Source of the DNA: Rhabdophis nuchalis
Lineage: Eukaryota; Chordata; Lepidosauria; Squamata; Natricidae
Assembly: GCA_039707465.1 (NCBI GenBank)
Contig: CM077647.1
Location: 117,802,610-117,866,609, forward strand
DNA length: 64,000 nt
Direction: 5' to 3'
Below, one piece after another: positions 10,901-23,679 of this stretch; position 1 is the stretch's first letter, and every line of letters starts with the position of its first letter. Under the pieces are notes generated by a model. That model was not told the DNA's origin. It did not search any database and worked only from the letters and a program-made list of their open reading frames with translations. The position numbers and the translations under genes were made by a program.

Positions 10901-13638
10901 ATGTAATGTGGTTGTTATAGGTTCTCTTTATACTAAGTAAATTATCAACATAGCCGAATATTACATATTATAGCAATAACATAAATAAGCAATATAATAA
11001 AACTGCCTTCAAGATTATCTTTGAATTTTTCTTTACTAAGTACAGGTAGTCCTTAACTTACAACTATAGTGAACATTTGAAGTTACAGAAAACGGCACAG
11101 AAAAAGTGACTTATGACCATTTTTCACACTTGCAATCACTGTAGCATTCTCATGGTCACATGAACAAAATTCAGACACTTAGCAACTGATTCATATTTAT
11201 GACATTTGCATTGTTCCAGGATCATATGATCATTTTTCAACTTTCTGGCAAGCAAGAATCTGGAAAACCAGATTCACTTAACTGTATTACTAATTTAACA
11301 AATGCAGTGATTCACTTAACAACTGGAGCAAGAAAGGTCATAAAATGGAGCAAAACTCACTAAACAAATGTTTTGCTTAACAATAAAAATTTTGAGCTCA
11401 ACTGAGGTCATAAATCGAGGACTACCTGTAATCAGCCAAAGTGCTGATTCCATAAATGAAAAACAGCACCTTATAGAGGTATATATAAAGAATAAAGAAA
11501 CCTTGAATTATACTAGAAATCAATATCAGCTATAATTTACTTTATTTAATATATTTATATATACTAATGTGCTTTGTAGATGGGTTGCCTCTGTCCAAGC
11601 TGCAGTTTCCCAGTATATCACTGCTTCATAACCTCTCCTTAAAATACTTTTCTAAGCATGGAATTAATTTTATTTTAAGATTTAAGAAATAATGAATAAT
11701 TTTTAAAAACAAAAAATATGGGAAAAGCCTTGATTACTGAAGATTTTTTTTTGAGAAAAACAAATGTTTCCATGCTAAATTAGGTTCACACACAAAAACA
11801 TTATTTCCTCATTTGTAATTTAGATTTATGTATCAGGAAGATGATAGATGAGTGAAAGCAGAAGTAAAAAATGAAATAAGCAAACGAATAGTTGATAGGA
11901 ATGACCCATATAATCATTAGATAATACACAACGAAAATTGATGTTCGGATTTTTTTTTAACTTTAGAATAGAATAACAGAGTTGGAAGGGACCTTGAAAG
12001 TCTTCTAATTCAACCCCCTACTTAGGGAGGCAACCCTATACCATTTCAGACAAACAGTTGTCCAACCTCTAATAAAAAACTTCCAGTGTTGGAGCATTCA
12101 CAGCTTCTGGAGACAAGTTGTTCCACTGATTAATTGTTCTGTCAAACAAATTGTTCTTTGTTCTAGGTTGCTTCTCTCCTTGATTAGTTTCCATCCACTG
12201 CTTCTTGTCCTGCCCTCAGGTGCTTTAGAGACTAGGTCGAGTCCTTCTTCTTTGTAGAAACCCCTGAGATTATTAGAACACTGCTATCATGTCACCCCTA
12301 GTCTTTCTTTTCATCAGACCCGACATATCCAATTTCAGGAACCCTATTTTATGTTTTAGCTTCCAATTCCCTGATCACCTTTGTTGCTCTTCTCTGCACT
12401 CTTTCTAGAGTCTCAATATTTTTTTTACATTGTGGATGCAGTATTCCAAGTGTAGCTTTTCAAAGGCAATATAAAGTGGTATTAACACTTCATGTGATAT
12501 TAATTCTATCCCTGTTAATGCAGCCTAAACTGTGTTGGCTTTTTTGGCAGCCGCTGCACACTGCTGGCTCATATGTAAATGATAGGTTAGGATAACAGAG
12601 TTGGAAGGGACCTTGGAGGTCTTCTAGTCCAACCCCCTGCCTAGGCAGGAAACCCTACACCACTTCAGACAAATGGTTATCCAACATCTTCTTAAAAACT
12701 TCCAGTGTTGGAGCATTCACAACTTCTGGAGCCAAGTTGTTCCACTGATTAATTGTTCTAACTGTCAGGAAATTGTCCACTAGGACTCCAAGAATCCTCT
12801 GTTACTACTATTGAGCGAGGTATCACCTATACTCAAGAGGTGCATTTGGTTTTTCTTGTCTAAATATATAACATTACTTTTTCACCATTGAATTTCATTT
12901 TGTTAGATAGTGCCCAATGTTCAAGTCAGTCAAGATCTTTCTGTACTTTAGGCCTATCTTCTGGAGTGTTGGCTATTCCTGCCAGCTTGGTATTGTCTGC
13001 AAGTTTGATGAGATCCCCATCTATCCCCTGGTCCAAATCATTTATGAAGATGTCGAAGAGTACTGGACCTAAAACAGCCTTGGGATACCTCACTACATAT
13101 TTCCCTCCATATAGATGTTCCATTGAGAACTACATGTTGTGTGTGGTTGGGCAGTCACTTAGATGCATCCGGTGGTGATGCTGTCTTATCCACATTGGAT
13201 TTAAGTGCATGTTTAGCTTTTGATTGCTTTTAAGCATCTCCTAACATCTTCAGAAAGCGAAAATAATAACCGCAAGCAATGGTGCCCTTGAAGCAAAGAG
13301 TGATGAATCCGTTCATTGAAAGCGGGGCCTTCCTTCCTTCCTTCCTTTCCTCCCTCCTCCCCAACCGTCAGTTGATTCCCATTGATGAGGAGCTCTTCTC
13401 AAGGGGATCTGGAGTCGAGCATCTTTTCATCCGGCAAAACAAAAGCAAAGGAATTCTGCGCCTTTAAAAGCTCCTGCTGGAAGCGCCAAGGAGGCAGCGC
13501 TTACAGGCTATAAGGGGACTTACTGTGGCGGGGAAGAAAAGGCTTACCGTGGGGCTGAGCTAAGCCCGACACAAGGAGTGCGATAAGTGCCCCTCCGAGA
13601 TAGGTGGCCGAGCGACCCCGGCAATCCGACGCCACCAT
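1881..13638 (-). CDS. HGSNAT: HGSNAT, N-terminal half (six coding exons, 3' part outside window)
   Basis: HGSNAT is the polytopic lysosomal membrane enzyme that transfers acetyl from cytosolic acetyl-CoA to terminal glucosamine of heparan sulfate. Minus-strand exons 13638-13548, 10756-10641, 8578-8451, 7775-7659, 6230-6138 and 1950-1881 join to 615 nt (205 codons) with consistent phase. The predicted order is a signal peptide (residues 1 to about 27), a luminal domain containing MDQALL and HNELL, the FGEYGNYS segment, one hydrophobic membrane helix, then RETDRLINS. The last three motifs match human HGSNAT as remembered. The acetyl-transferring histidine region and the other membrane helices are not in this window; the gene continues past position 1. 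The L2 at 2222-5945 and several CR1, hAT and MITE copies lie in its introns. It is divergent from POMK, with about 4.6 kb between the two start codons. Confidence 0.92.
2222..5945 (-). mobile_element. L2-like non-LTR retrotransposon, nearly full length
   Basis: A minus-strand LINE sits in HGSNAT intron 5, in the same orientation as the gene. From 5' to 3' it has a leader (about 5945-5720), the start of the apurinic endonuclease domain (near 5230, LMLCNARS), the endonuclease core (4974 to about 4500, with GDFN and TDHALL), the reverse transcriptase (about 3900-2900, with [13 protein letters not shown] and YADDTQLY), the L2/CR1-type C-terminal region (LHWLP, FKALHG) and a 3' end with ACCCCGCCCTTCTCC followed by TTTA repeats. 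The coding frame is broken by at least two frameshifts, near 5000-5070 and near 3415-3484, so it is not autonomous as read. Length and intact domain order indicate a fairly recent insertion. Confidence 0.88.
2429..5719 (-). pseudogene. L2-like ORF2 (endonuclease-reverse transcriptase), frameshifted
   Basis: The conceptual polyprotein is read in three minus-strand segments: 5719-5075 (N-terminal region and start of the endonuclease), 4974-3415 (endonuclease, linker and first RT motifs including [11 protein letters not shown]) and 3484-2429 (RT palm with YADD and the C-terminal domain). The segment boundaries coincide with C-rich or G-rich runs where single-base indels are likely. No stop codon interrupts the RT catalytic block itself. 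The protein would nick target DNA and reverse-transcribe its own RNA. Confidence 0.82.
6138..6230 (-). CDS. HGSNAT: HGSNAT coding exon 5 (first membrane helix)
   Basis: The acceptor TTTACAG precedes 6230 and the donor GTAAGT follows 6138. The 31 codons are almost entirely hydrophobic (for example [17 protein letters not shown]) and correspond to the first transmembrane helix after the luminal domain. Only one of the three frames is open. Confidence 0.88.
7659..7775 (-). CDS. HGSNAT: HGSNAT coding exon 4
   Basis: The acceptor CTCTAG precedes 7775. The translation reads [14 protein letters not shown] and then NNITCDIVI, equivalent to YRFGEFGNYS and EIACDLAV in human HGSNAT. The donor is ambiguous. 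A good GTATGT motif would end the exon at 7663 but would put exon 5 out of frame; the weaker GTTACT at 7658 keeps the frame and is used here. Confidence 0.85.
8451..8578 (-). CDS. HGSNAT: HGSNAT coding exon 3
   Basis: Bounded by a TTTTTAG acceptor and a GTTAGT donor. It encodes [19 protein letters not shown] and KEGKELCR, which align with the luminal region of human HGSNAT that has STQHGS and EEKEVCR. It is 128 nt long and ends with two bases of an Arg codon completed by exon 4. Confidence 0.9.
8760..8980. repeat. Dispersed repeat related to 23.93-24.15 kb
   Basis: Contains phrases such as ACTACTGGACCGATTTA and CACACGTGTGTCATGTGCA. These resemble the region after the (CTAC)n array at 23.9-24.1 kb (GGCACAGGTGTGACACCTAC and a similar AAATTTGGAAGCGATTGG block). 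This looks like one end of a composite dispersed repeat whose other end is the (GTAGG)n array. The family is unknown. Confidence 0.45.
9108..9792 (+). mobile_element. CR1 LINE 3' fragment (interrupted by hAT MITE)
   Basis: The plus-strand CR1 3' end is recognised from GGATAGCAGCCTTCCAATAT, the TTGTCTGAAATGGTATAGGG phrase, GGAGTTGGACTAGATGACC and TCCCTTCCAACTCTGCTATT, with a TATTGTATT tail. It is 5'-truncated and carries a 337-bp insertion at 9374-9710. Its tail abuts the (GTAGG)n array directly. Confidence 0.85.
9374..9710. mobile_element. hAT-type MITE nested in CR1
   Basis: Flanked by the 8-bp direct duplication GTATAGGG (9366-9373 and 9711-9718), the target-site length of hAT elements. 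Its ends are imperfect inverted repeats: TAATGGCTAACC on the left, and GGTTCGCCATCA on the right, which reads TGATGGCGAACC when complemented. It has no coding capacity. Confidence 0.75.
9793..10380. repeat. (GTAGG)n-type array with conserved distal end
   Basis: About 480 bp of degenerate tandem repeats alternating GTAGGTAGGTAG blocks with GGATAGAGAGGGAGAAATAC blocks (period roughly 35-60 bp). It is followed by a conserved non-repetitive end containing GTGTAGATCTACACAT and CCATTTAACCAGACTGGGCC. The same end and array type recur at 23.69, 44.41 and 45.18-46.12 kb. Confidence 0.8.
10641..10756 (-). CDS. HGSNAT: HGSNAT coding exon 2
   Basis: The acceptor TTCTAG precedes 10756 and the donor GTAATG follows 10641. 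The translation contains [14 protein letters not shown] and ends in DYCYE, matching the start of the luminal domain of human HGSNAT (MDQALL, HNELL, then a cysteine-rich stretch). It is 116 nt long and ends in phase 0. Confidence 0.92.
10757..11042. other. Intron sequence, nothing recognised
   Basis: AT-rich HGSNAT intron 1 sequence between exon 2 and the MITE at 11043. No ORF, repeat family or regulatory pattern was identified. Confidence 0.5.
11043..11428. mobile_element. TA-flanked MITE (CAGGTAGTCC family), copy 1
   Basis: A 386-bp non-coding element with terminal inverted repeats CAGGTAGTCC and GGACTACCTG, bounded on both sides by TA, the target-site hallmark of Tc1/mariner elements. Internally it has repeated ATTCACTTAACAACT phrases. 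Other copies in this window are at about 14230, 30010 and 32400. Confidence 0.75.
11965..13130 (-). mobile_element. CR1 LINE 3' half with RT remnant
   Basis: Minus-strand CR1. Its 3' end (AACAGAGTTGGAAGGGACC) starts near 11965 and the element reaches about 13130. It holds a decayed RT fragment at 13123-12926 with [17 protein letters not shown] and KLADNTKL, where the active CR1 motif would be ADDTKL. A second CR1 3' fragment is nested at about 12590-12773. It is not functional. Confidence 0.85.
12590..12773 (-). mobile_element. Nested CR1 3' fragment
   Basis: Repeats the CR1 3'-end phrases already seen at 11970-12150 (GAGTTGGAAGGGACCTTGGA and CTTCCAGTGTTGGAGCATTC) inside the older minus-strand CR1, so it is a later insertion. 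It ends near AACTGTCAGGAAATTG. Confidence 0.75.
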
Positions 13639-13800
13639 ACTGGCTGCCTCTCTTCCTTCGTTGCTCGAAAGCGGACGGGAGCCCAGCTCGGCCTAGAGGA
13701 GGAGGAGGCAGCTTCCTGCCCTCTCTTTCTCCCCCGCCCCGCGCTCGCTCCGCGATATTTGGGAATAAAGCAGCGACTGGAGCTGCCATTGGGTAAATCG
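13500..13800. promoter_or_regulatory. CpG island at HGSNAT 5' end, candidate bidirectional promoter
   Basis: A GC- and CpG-rich block containing the HGSNAT start exon on the minus strand. The divergent gene POMK starts coding at 18283 just after an acceptor, so POMK must have an upstream non-coding exon. This island is the only good candidate nearby. Sharing of the promoter by both genes is inferred; no TSS can be read from sequence. Confidence 0.6.
13548..13638 (-). CDS. HGSNAT: HGSNAT coding exon 1 (signal peptide)
   Basis: The ATG is at 13638-13636 inside a CpG island. It opens 30 codons plus one base: a short polar stretch, then a hydrophobic core ([13 protein letters not shown]) typical of a signal peptide, and the exon ends at a GTAAGC donor. 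The single leftover G plus exon 2 gives an Asp codon, and the joined frame runs into the conserved MDQALL motif. A longer minus-strand frame through the island (13789-13544) is open, but it is out of this frame and does not continue into exon 2. Confidence 0.85.
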
Positions 13801-14039
13801 CTACAGTTGTCTTGGATTTAGGTGGTTTTGAGCAGTGAAGAGAGCCCAGAGGCAGTGACCAGGCTTAATTTAATCTTTTTTTTTTCATTCACGTGATTTT
13901 GGGTTTATTTTGTCGTTTCTTGGTTAGTTTTAAATACTTCTACTCCTTCTGATGTCTATTTTAAATCACTGCTGTCATTTCTGATTTCTGAGCAGTTTTT
14001 TCTAAGTTGCGAGGACCAACTTCATGCTGGGTGAGGAAT

Positions 14040-14218
14040 GCTGGGAGTTGAAGTCTTCTCATATCAAAGTTGTCAAGGCTAAGAAATACTCCAACCTTGG
14101 CAACTTTAAGCCGGTGGACTTCAACTTCCATAATTCCTCAGCCAGCTTTGTTTGCTGGGGAATTCTGGGAGTTGAAGTCCTCCAGGCTTAAAGTTGCCAA
14201 GGTTGGAGACTCCTGCTC
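14040..14218. mobile_element. Foldback MITE (GGAGTTGAAGTC family), copy 1
   Basis: An imperfect palindrome in which TGGGAGTTGAAGTC and CCAAGGTTGGAGACTCC on one arm pair with GACTTCAACTTCC and CCAACCTTGGCAAC on the other. Related copies lie at 51783-51910 and 57425-57530. It is non-coding. Confidence 0.6.
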
Positions 14219-14229
14219 TAGAAAGAATA

Positions 14230-14590
14230 CAGGTAGTCCTCACCTTACCATCACAATTGAGTCCAAAATTTCTGTGTGTTTTGCCCCATTTTATGACTTT
14301 TGCCACAGCAGTTAAGTGAATCACTGTAGTTATTAAGTTAATATCTTAGTTATTGTGAAGTGAATCCGGTTTCCCCATTGACTTTGCTTGTTAGAAGGGC
14401 TCAAAAGGGGACCATATGATCTTGGTCATAAATATCAACCAATTGCCAAGCATTTGAATTTTGATCACATGATCATGGGGATGCTGCAAAGGTTGTGATT
14501 CTGAAAAATCAGTCATGTCATCATTTTCAGTGCTGTTCTAACTTTGAATGGTGACTAAAAGAACTGTTATAAGTTGAGGACTTACATTTG
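14230..14590. mobile_element. TA-flanked MITE (CAGGTAGTCC family), copy 2
   Basis: Begins TA-CAGGTAGTCCTCACCTTA and ends near TTGAGGACTTACATTTG-TA with a diverged right terminus. Internal phrases match copy 1 (AGTGAATCACTGTAGT, CATATGATC). Confidence 0.6.
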
Positions 14591-15029
14591 TAGTAAAATT
14601 TTAATGTACATTTCAATTTGGTACTTACAAAATAAACTCCCAATCTATAGTATTGTTAACGATTTAGCAAATTTATTTAGTAAATTACACTTCTGCTGTG
14701 ATGACATCTCACAACATGTAGGTAAACCAAGTGTGTCTTTTGCTATACTGATATAGCAATTGATGACTGTGCTTTCATTGGAATGATACAAGTAATAATG
14801 CTTAAATTTAGAGTTCCTATAATTACAGCATAGTTTTTGCTCCTAACTCAGTTTAAACCATAGTGCTTTCCATTCCATATTTTAGATTGAAATAAGAACC
14901 TCATATACATGAAATTATGACCAAATTATTAAATGTCTTGATAGGCAAAATGTGCACAGTATATATGTACTGTTTGGCAAATAGGAAAACAATAGCATAA
15001 TATGATTATTTCACCTCATTTTATTAGCA

Positions 15030-16175
15030 AGCATGTGCAACAGGTGTTGGAATTCTGGCATGACTTAAAAGACATAAGGTCAAAGCAACTGCCTGCAGAC
15101 CTCAGAAATAGGATTATTGCAATAAATTTTCTGCTGCACTGAAGTTTCCTAAGAGCACAGTGACCTTCATACTTCTCAAATGGAAGAAGTTTGGCACAAC
15201 CAGGACTCTTCTAAGAGCTGGTCATCTGGTTAAATGAGCAATCAGGGGAGATGGGCCTCCATCCAATGCTCATTCTGACTCAGTTCCAGAGATTCTGTGT
15301 GGAGATGGGACAGAGTTCCAGAAGGACAACCATCACTGCAGCCCTCCACCAATCTGGGCTTTATGGCAGAGGGGCTGGATGGGAGCTTCTCCTCGGTGAA
15401 GCATGAAAGCTTACTTGGATTTTGCAAAAAAGCACCTGAAAGAATTTCAGATTGTGAGAAACAAAATTCTTTGGTCTGATGAAACCAAGATGGGACTATT
15501 TGGACTCAATTCAAACAAATCTGGAAAAAAACAGGTATTGCTCATCAACTGTCCAATATCATCCCAACAGTGAAGCATGGTGGGGGGCAGCATCATGCTT
15601 TGGAGGTGGGACACTGGTCAGAGTTGAGGGAAAGCTGAATGGAGCAAAGTGCAGGGATGAAAACCTTTTCCACAATGCTCAGGACCTCCGACTGGGCCAA
15701 AGGTTCACTTTCCAACATGACAACGATCCTAAGCACACAGCCAAGACAACACAGGAGTGGCTTAGGGACAACTCTGTGAATGTCCTAGGGTGATCAAGTG
15801 AGAGGTCTGACTTGAACCCTATTGACCATCTCTGGAGGGACCTGAAAATGGCTGTCCACCAACGGTTGCCATCCAAACTCATTGATCTTGAGAGGATTTG
15901 TAAGGAAGAATGGCAGAAAATCCAGGTGTAATTGGAGACTGGAGGCTGTAATTGCTGCCAAAAGTGCTTCAACAAAGTACTGAGTGAAGAGTCTGAGTAT
16001 TTTTCCCAATGTGATATTTCAGTTTTTTCTTTTTAAAAAAATGTTCAGAGAGTTCTAAAATTCTGTTTTCATTTGTTGTTATAGGGTACTGAATTTCAAC
16101 AATTGTAGGATCAGGCTGCAGCCTAACATTGACAAAAAGTGAAGGGAGTCTGAATACTTTCTGAATGCACTTAAT
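15030..16175 (+). pseudogene. Tc1-like transposase relic
   Basis: A plus-strand Tc1/mariner element with a decayed DDE transposase. Recognisable blocks are WSDETK (near 15475), the QHDNDPKHTAK motif (15713-15745, containing an invariant catalytic Asp) and, after an in-frame stop, the equivalent of DLNPIDHLWRDLK (15810-15850). The right terminus GAATACTTTCTGAATGCACT (near 16150-16172) is a typical Tc1 end. No matching left terminus was found, so the 5' end is deleted or very diverged. Several frameshifts and stops make it non-functional. Confidence 0.85.
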
Positions 16176-17324
16176 TATACAGTTTCATTAAGCATTTCTA
16201 TTTTGCATTTTAGGTTAAAAAAATCATATTAAGGTTTTAAACATGAATGGAAGGAGACAAAGCATGATCAAGTGAATAAAGAACAGTTATTTGGATGCTC
16301 TGAGAAACTATGGTAATACAATGTGTATATCCATTCAGATATCTCTCTAGAAACACTTAAATGTCCCAAAATTATGGAAATTATATTCATACATAAGTTT
16401 ATAGTAAAAGTCAACCAACTATATTTTTTAGTTTTCTAAATGTCCTTGTAAAGAAGTAAATAGAAAGATATGTTTCCTCTGTCAGCTCCAGCACAGAAAG
16501 GCTTTATATTTCAATCAGAATCCGAGAGACTAAAGTAAGGGAATATGTCACTCTACCCTGTTTTAGCTCTATGTGCAAACGACGAACACCACGTGTGGCT
16601 CAAAGCAGGGAACCCTGGGATTGTATTATGCCGATATTGAGAGTGATATATAAACTATAAAGATAGGAAACAGGTAAGCATAGAACAATAGGATAAATCT
16701 ATTGAATAATATTTATGTCATTCTGCCCTGAATTTCTGAGATGATGCAAACCAGACAGATTTTTAATTTCTTTTTACTCTGCTGTTTTTTCAAGTCCTAT
16801 CAGTTTCTTTAAAAGATCTATACATTAATTTAGGCATATCGGTAGAAATATATTCCATTACATTCTCTATATTAAATTATCTCTAAGAAGGTGAATTTCC
16901 TGTAAACAGAAGTTGTGAAAACACACCCCGAGAAATAGTCAGATTAAAAATAACCAGAAAAGAATGTGGCTTCTATGAATTTATATGTCTTATTTTCATT
17001 AACTGTATTGAATTTTAAAATTTATTTGAAAGCCTTAGTAAATTCAGCTAGACTTATTTGTGAATAGTCATTAACAGTGCTATTGAGAGTAAATATTTCC
17101 TATTAAAATCATTAAAATGAGAGGCATTTAAAATTTTAGAATTTGAGTAATATCTATGATCAAAACATTCATTAATGATTTCTACCAGAGAGCCATAGAA
17201 TTTGATAATCAATCTTTATTATTCATCAGGCTATCTTTAAGATATTCACAAAGAAGTATGGTAAAAGTCCTTACATAATTAAAGTGCAGAACCAAGTTAT
17301 GAACAATCCTCTGCTTTCCTTTTA
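16176..17324. other. Intergenic sequence, nothing recognised
   Basis: AT-rich sequence between the Tc1 relic and an L2 fragment. No convincing ORF, repeat family or exon was found. Confidence 0.5.
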
Positions 17325-17892
17325 TAGATTATTTATTATTATTATAATAACTCGGGGTGGTGTACAGCTAAAAATTAAAACTGCTAAAACCATAACAATA
17401 CATACAAAGTTAAAATCAAATTAAATAATCTTCTGTACAAATTTATAAAAGTTAAAACTAGACCCATAAAACGGAATAAAATAATTTAAATTACAGATTG
17501 GGGCGAGAAGCATGAAGTTAGGCCAAGCCGTCTAGATGGAACAGGTGGGTTTTAAGTTTCTGGCGGAAGGAGCGGAGGTCCGTGGTAGTTCTGATATCAG
17601 GGGAAAGGTCATTCCAAAGGGTCGGGCCCATCACAGAGAAGGCATTGCCTAGTGGACGGCACCCAGAGAAGTCCCTTTCTGTGGGAGCGAATCGGCCGAA
17701 GGGATGTATGGGGCAGGATACAATCCCGCAAATAACTAGGTGCTGTGCCATGGAGCGCTTTAAAGATGATAACCAACATCTTGAAACGCACCCAAAAGGC
17801 CACAGGCAGCCAGTGCAGCCTGCACAGGAACGGTGTTACGTGGGAGTATCTGGTAACTCCCAGAACTGCCCGCACGGCCAGTGATGTATACA
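17325..17892 (-). mobile_element. L2-like LINE 3' fragment
   Basis: A minus-strand fragment encoding the C-terminal part of the L2 ORF2: SHVTPFLCRLHWLPVAFWV and FKALHGTAPSYLRD, then the tail with [17 protein letters not shown], followed by the CTCGGGGTGGTGTACAG 3' block. It is truncated at the 5' side near 17892. It is about as diverged from the 2222-5945 element as from the 61.9-kb copy. Confidence 0.8.
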
Positions 17893-18277
17893 TTTATTCC
17901 CTTACGCATTTAATCATGTTCTCCAGAAGGGATATTTTGCTTCAGCAAATATAATTTGAAATTATGGGTTTTTTAAATTAAAGTATTAATTGAATTTCAT
18001 GCCAGTCAGTAAACATGCAAATAGATATGTGTCTCAAGCATTTGAGTAAATTGGATTAATGCATATTTTCCCCCTGTGTGCAGAATTGTTTCAGTATATC
18101 ATGATTTATGAAAAGAACATATCACCTTAACACATTCTCATTTTATATGTACATTTCATTTTTTTTTGAGACCATAGAATTGCTATGCACAAAAATAAAA
18201 TAAAATCATTCTGAAATATCAATTATTTTGCTGCTTTGTTATGTTCAATTAATAATTTGTTACTGTTTATTTTTCAG

Positions 18278-20777
<2,500 letters not shown>

Positions 20778-20799
20778 ATTTCTGGATCATGGTAGCACT

Positions 20800-22690
20800 A
20801 GTGTACTAAACATCAATCATTTGATAGGAGCAATTCTAGTGGTTCTTTATGATTGATGATTGCGCAATTTTTTCTCTTGACTTTTTTTTTTTTTTTTAGT
20901 ATGTTCCCAGTTAACCTCATTTCTGTCCTGGTAAAATTTCTCCTTGGAATTTAATTAACAAGATGTTAATGTAGTCTTGAATAAGTTGTGCTATGATCAA
21001 TATATGAAGAATGAACACTTGAGTATGTAATTATAACAATTGCAGGAATGTTATGGTTTCAGATAAAACTTCTTGTGGCCTAAGGAAGCATTGCTGCTCA
21101 GTTAAGCTAGTTCAAAGGTATGAAACAAACCAGTGTACAAGTTCCATGTTTCCTCTTATTAGTAACAAAAGCCTCTATATTTCTTTAGGAATACTAATGT
21201 CAAAGGATTTAATATTTTGACAAATGCACTTTTGGCAAACATTTCCTGTGTATAATGATTGAAATTCATACCAAGAAATCTTTTGAAATTCAAAATGAAC
21301 TTAAGTGGGAGAAAACAATGTTAATGTTGATCGAAGCCATTTTTCAAGAATAAAAACGAATGAACATGTTTTCAAAGGATGAGTGTTTTCAGCAGGAAGC
21401 CATGTTTCCCACTGTCCCTATATCTATTACCTAAATAGTAGTATACCCAATAGTGTAATACATCTTGATAGAAGTGTACAAAAATATAATAATGTACCAT
21501 ACCATTGAAAATATTAATAGTATTCTTGTTATTCATATTGTTAGCCTTTGCACATTATGCATTTTGCACATTTTTCATATTTATTATATTTATTGAATTT
21601 CCATGCTGCTAAGCTGCCTAATATAGCAACCCTGGATAAGTTCACAATATAATACTATTGTATTTATAGAGATAAATTTCTTTAAAATATTTATATATAT
21701 AAAGAATAGGTAGAAGATTAATCTTGATCTACTGTTAGAATTTTTAGCTCTTAATTACTTAACAACAGTATTCTTTCTAAATTCGTGGATAAATAATGAA
21801 TTCGTGGATAAATAATGAATACTTGGATAATCAAGGAAGACTTTTCTTGTAGAAAAATTAAGATCCTCTTCAGATATTGTATTAAAAATAATTCCAGTCT
21901 TCTACCTTCCTTAATTCTTGAGTATATTGTTTTTTAGAACAAGCTTTATCTGAGTTCATGTTCATGTTTGAAAAAATGGGTTTTGGTTTTAAATTTGTTA
22001 ATTTTAATTTTTAATTTGGAAAAAGGGTTAGGGTTTTCATTTAATCTTAGAAAGGAGTGACAATTCTTGAAGGGCAATTAAAAAAATAGTTCTGTTAGGT
22101 CCACAAGAAAATATTGAGCCAAATTACATTAAAGCGTGAGTGTCAACTCTCAAAACAACTCTAGCTGAAGCCATATTTTCTCTGCGTCGTCCATGCTTAG
22201 GGGGTGGGTGACTTATGGATGTAGAATATTTTCCTTCGAAGTGCCAGACATGACAGCTATAGACTCGTGAGAACCAAGGTGAATGCAACGTACCCTAGCA
22301 ACGGCAGGAGGAAGTGCTGAGAAGTTCATCACCTGCTTGGTTGGCTAACGCAACCTGTGACACAAGGAGTGGCGGTGGCCAGTATCTATTCTTTAATTAT
22401 ACCAAAGCATGGGGATTATTCAGAGTTGGTTTCACATTTGATCATGCCAATATGATGTACCCAATAAACAGGATCTTTTAAGAAAGCCACAACCTCAGAG
22501 TCATGAAATAATTGGGAGCATTACTTGGAACCATGACATTGAGTTTTAGTACCCACCTAGCTGTTTTAAGAGGATTGCACGAATACAGAATTTTGAGGAA
22601 GTTCTGAAAATATATTTTTAGGCCCAGAAACATTTAGGTTTAGTGAATCTTACCATAAATCAGGAGTATCATTGAGGGCTGCATCAGTAT
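20800..22690. other. Intergenic or 3' UTR sequence, nothing recognised
   Basis: AT-rich sequence. A short tandem copy of AATTCGTGGATAAATAATG occurs at 21780-21815. No ORF with homology was recognised, and part may be POMK 3' UTR. Confidence 0.45.
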
Positions 22691-22965
22691 TATGGTTGCC
22701 CTCAAAGTGCCAGTTGCATGTAAGATGGATGATTCACAGCAGCCAGGTGGGCATGGCTGGGTGATTGTAGCCAGGTTGCTGTGACTATGTAGATGTGGCT
22801 AGGTGGCATGGCCAGCTCAATGCCACTCACAAGTGCACTTGACTTGGAATGGCTGAGGCAGAATGGAACAATCACACCAGCTAACTCAACAGGACAATTC
22901 AATCCACACATGCTCCCTGCCTCCCCAAACTGCTGGCAGTCAAGCGTTTTTGTGTGTGTATACAT

Positions 22966-22967
<2 letters not shown>

Positions 22968-23007
<40 letters not shown>
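22968..23007. repeat. (CA)n microsatellite
   Basis: Roughly 20 CA dinucleotides without interruption. Confidence 0.95.
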
Positions 23008-23091
23008 CATTCTAAGTTTGTGGACTCATTCACAGAGAAAGGAGAGGACCTTTCCAAGCCCAGGCATGATTGACAGTTTGCAAGCTCAGAT

Positions 23092-23650
23092 GTGAATAAA
23101 AGCTGGTCGAGGTACTGCTGCTGGCTCCATGCTGATCTACAACAACTTCGTGGTGGCCATCCATGCTGGAAAACAGTCAACCTTAGATCTTGCCTGTGGC
23201 TGAGGCCATGGCGACAGGGACTGGTCCCTCACGCTCTCCAGGGTGCTCCATGGGCCAGATTTAACAATATCGCAGGACAGATCTGGTCTGCAGGCCTTGT
23301 CTTTATTATGTCTGCCTTGGGTCAAGTATTTGATGAGCTCTGTAAGAAGGGTAAACTAGAATGCATCTTTTTCGACAACTGTATAGATGCAACTAAAGTT
23401 ATGCTGAAAGCAAACAATTCAGATCAGCAATTCCCCAATACCATCGAATAATATTCTGTGTGCAGTGAGCCAGTGGAAGATATCCTTTCTCTCACTCCAG
23501 AGAAAGGCTCAAAAACAGGAAAACTGTTCAAGAGATTGCAGATATGGTGTATTTCATGAAGAAGAAAGACATTGGCAAAAGCTTAAAGGCCATTGGAGGA
23601 GATTCTACAAATATTAATACTGTTAATGTAATGCCATGCACTGGATAGAG
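23092..23650 (+). pseudogene. Decayed coding fragment with IGGDSTNINT motif
   Basis: Successive plus-strand frames contain protein-like blocks: QIWSAGLVFIMSALGQVFDE and LECIFFDNCIDATKVMLK (23270-23450), then KKKDIGKSLKAIGGDSTNIN (about 23560-23620), ending at a TAG near 23648. Stops and frameshifts separate them. The IGGDSTN motif recalls multicopy ORFs I believe to be transposon-derived, but I could not name the family. It ends about 30 bp before the array-associated repeat at 23680. Confidence 0.4.
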
Positions 23651-23679
23651 GTTAAGTATATTTAATTATAGAAATACTA

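Noticed and set aside
13544..13789. 81-codon minus-strand ORF through the CpG island
   Set aside because: Overlaps HGSNAT exon 1 in a different frame, does not continue into exon 2 and has no signal peptide; a shadow.
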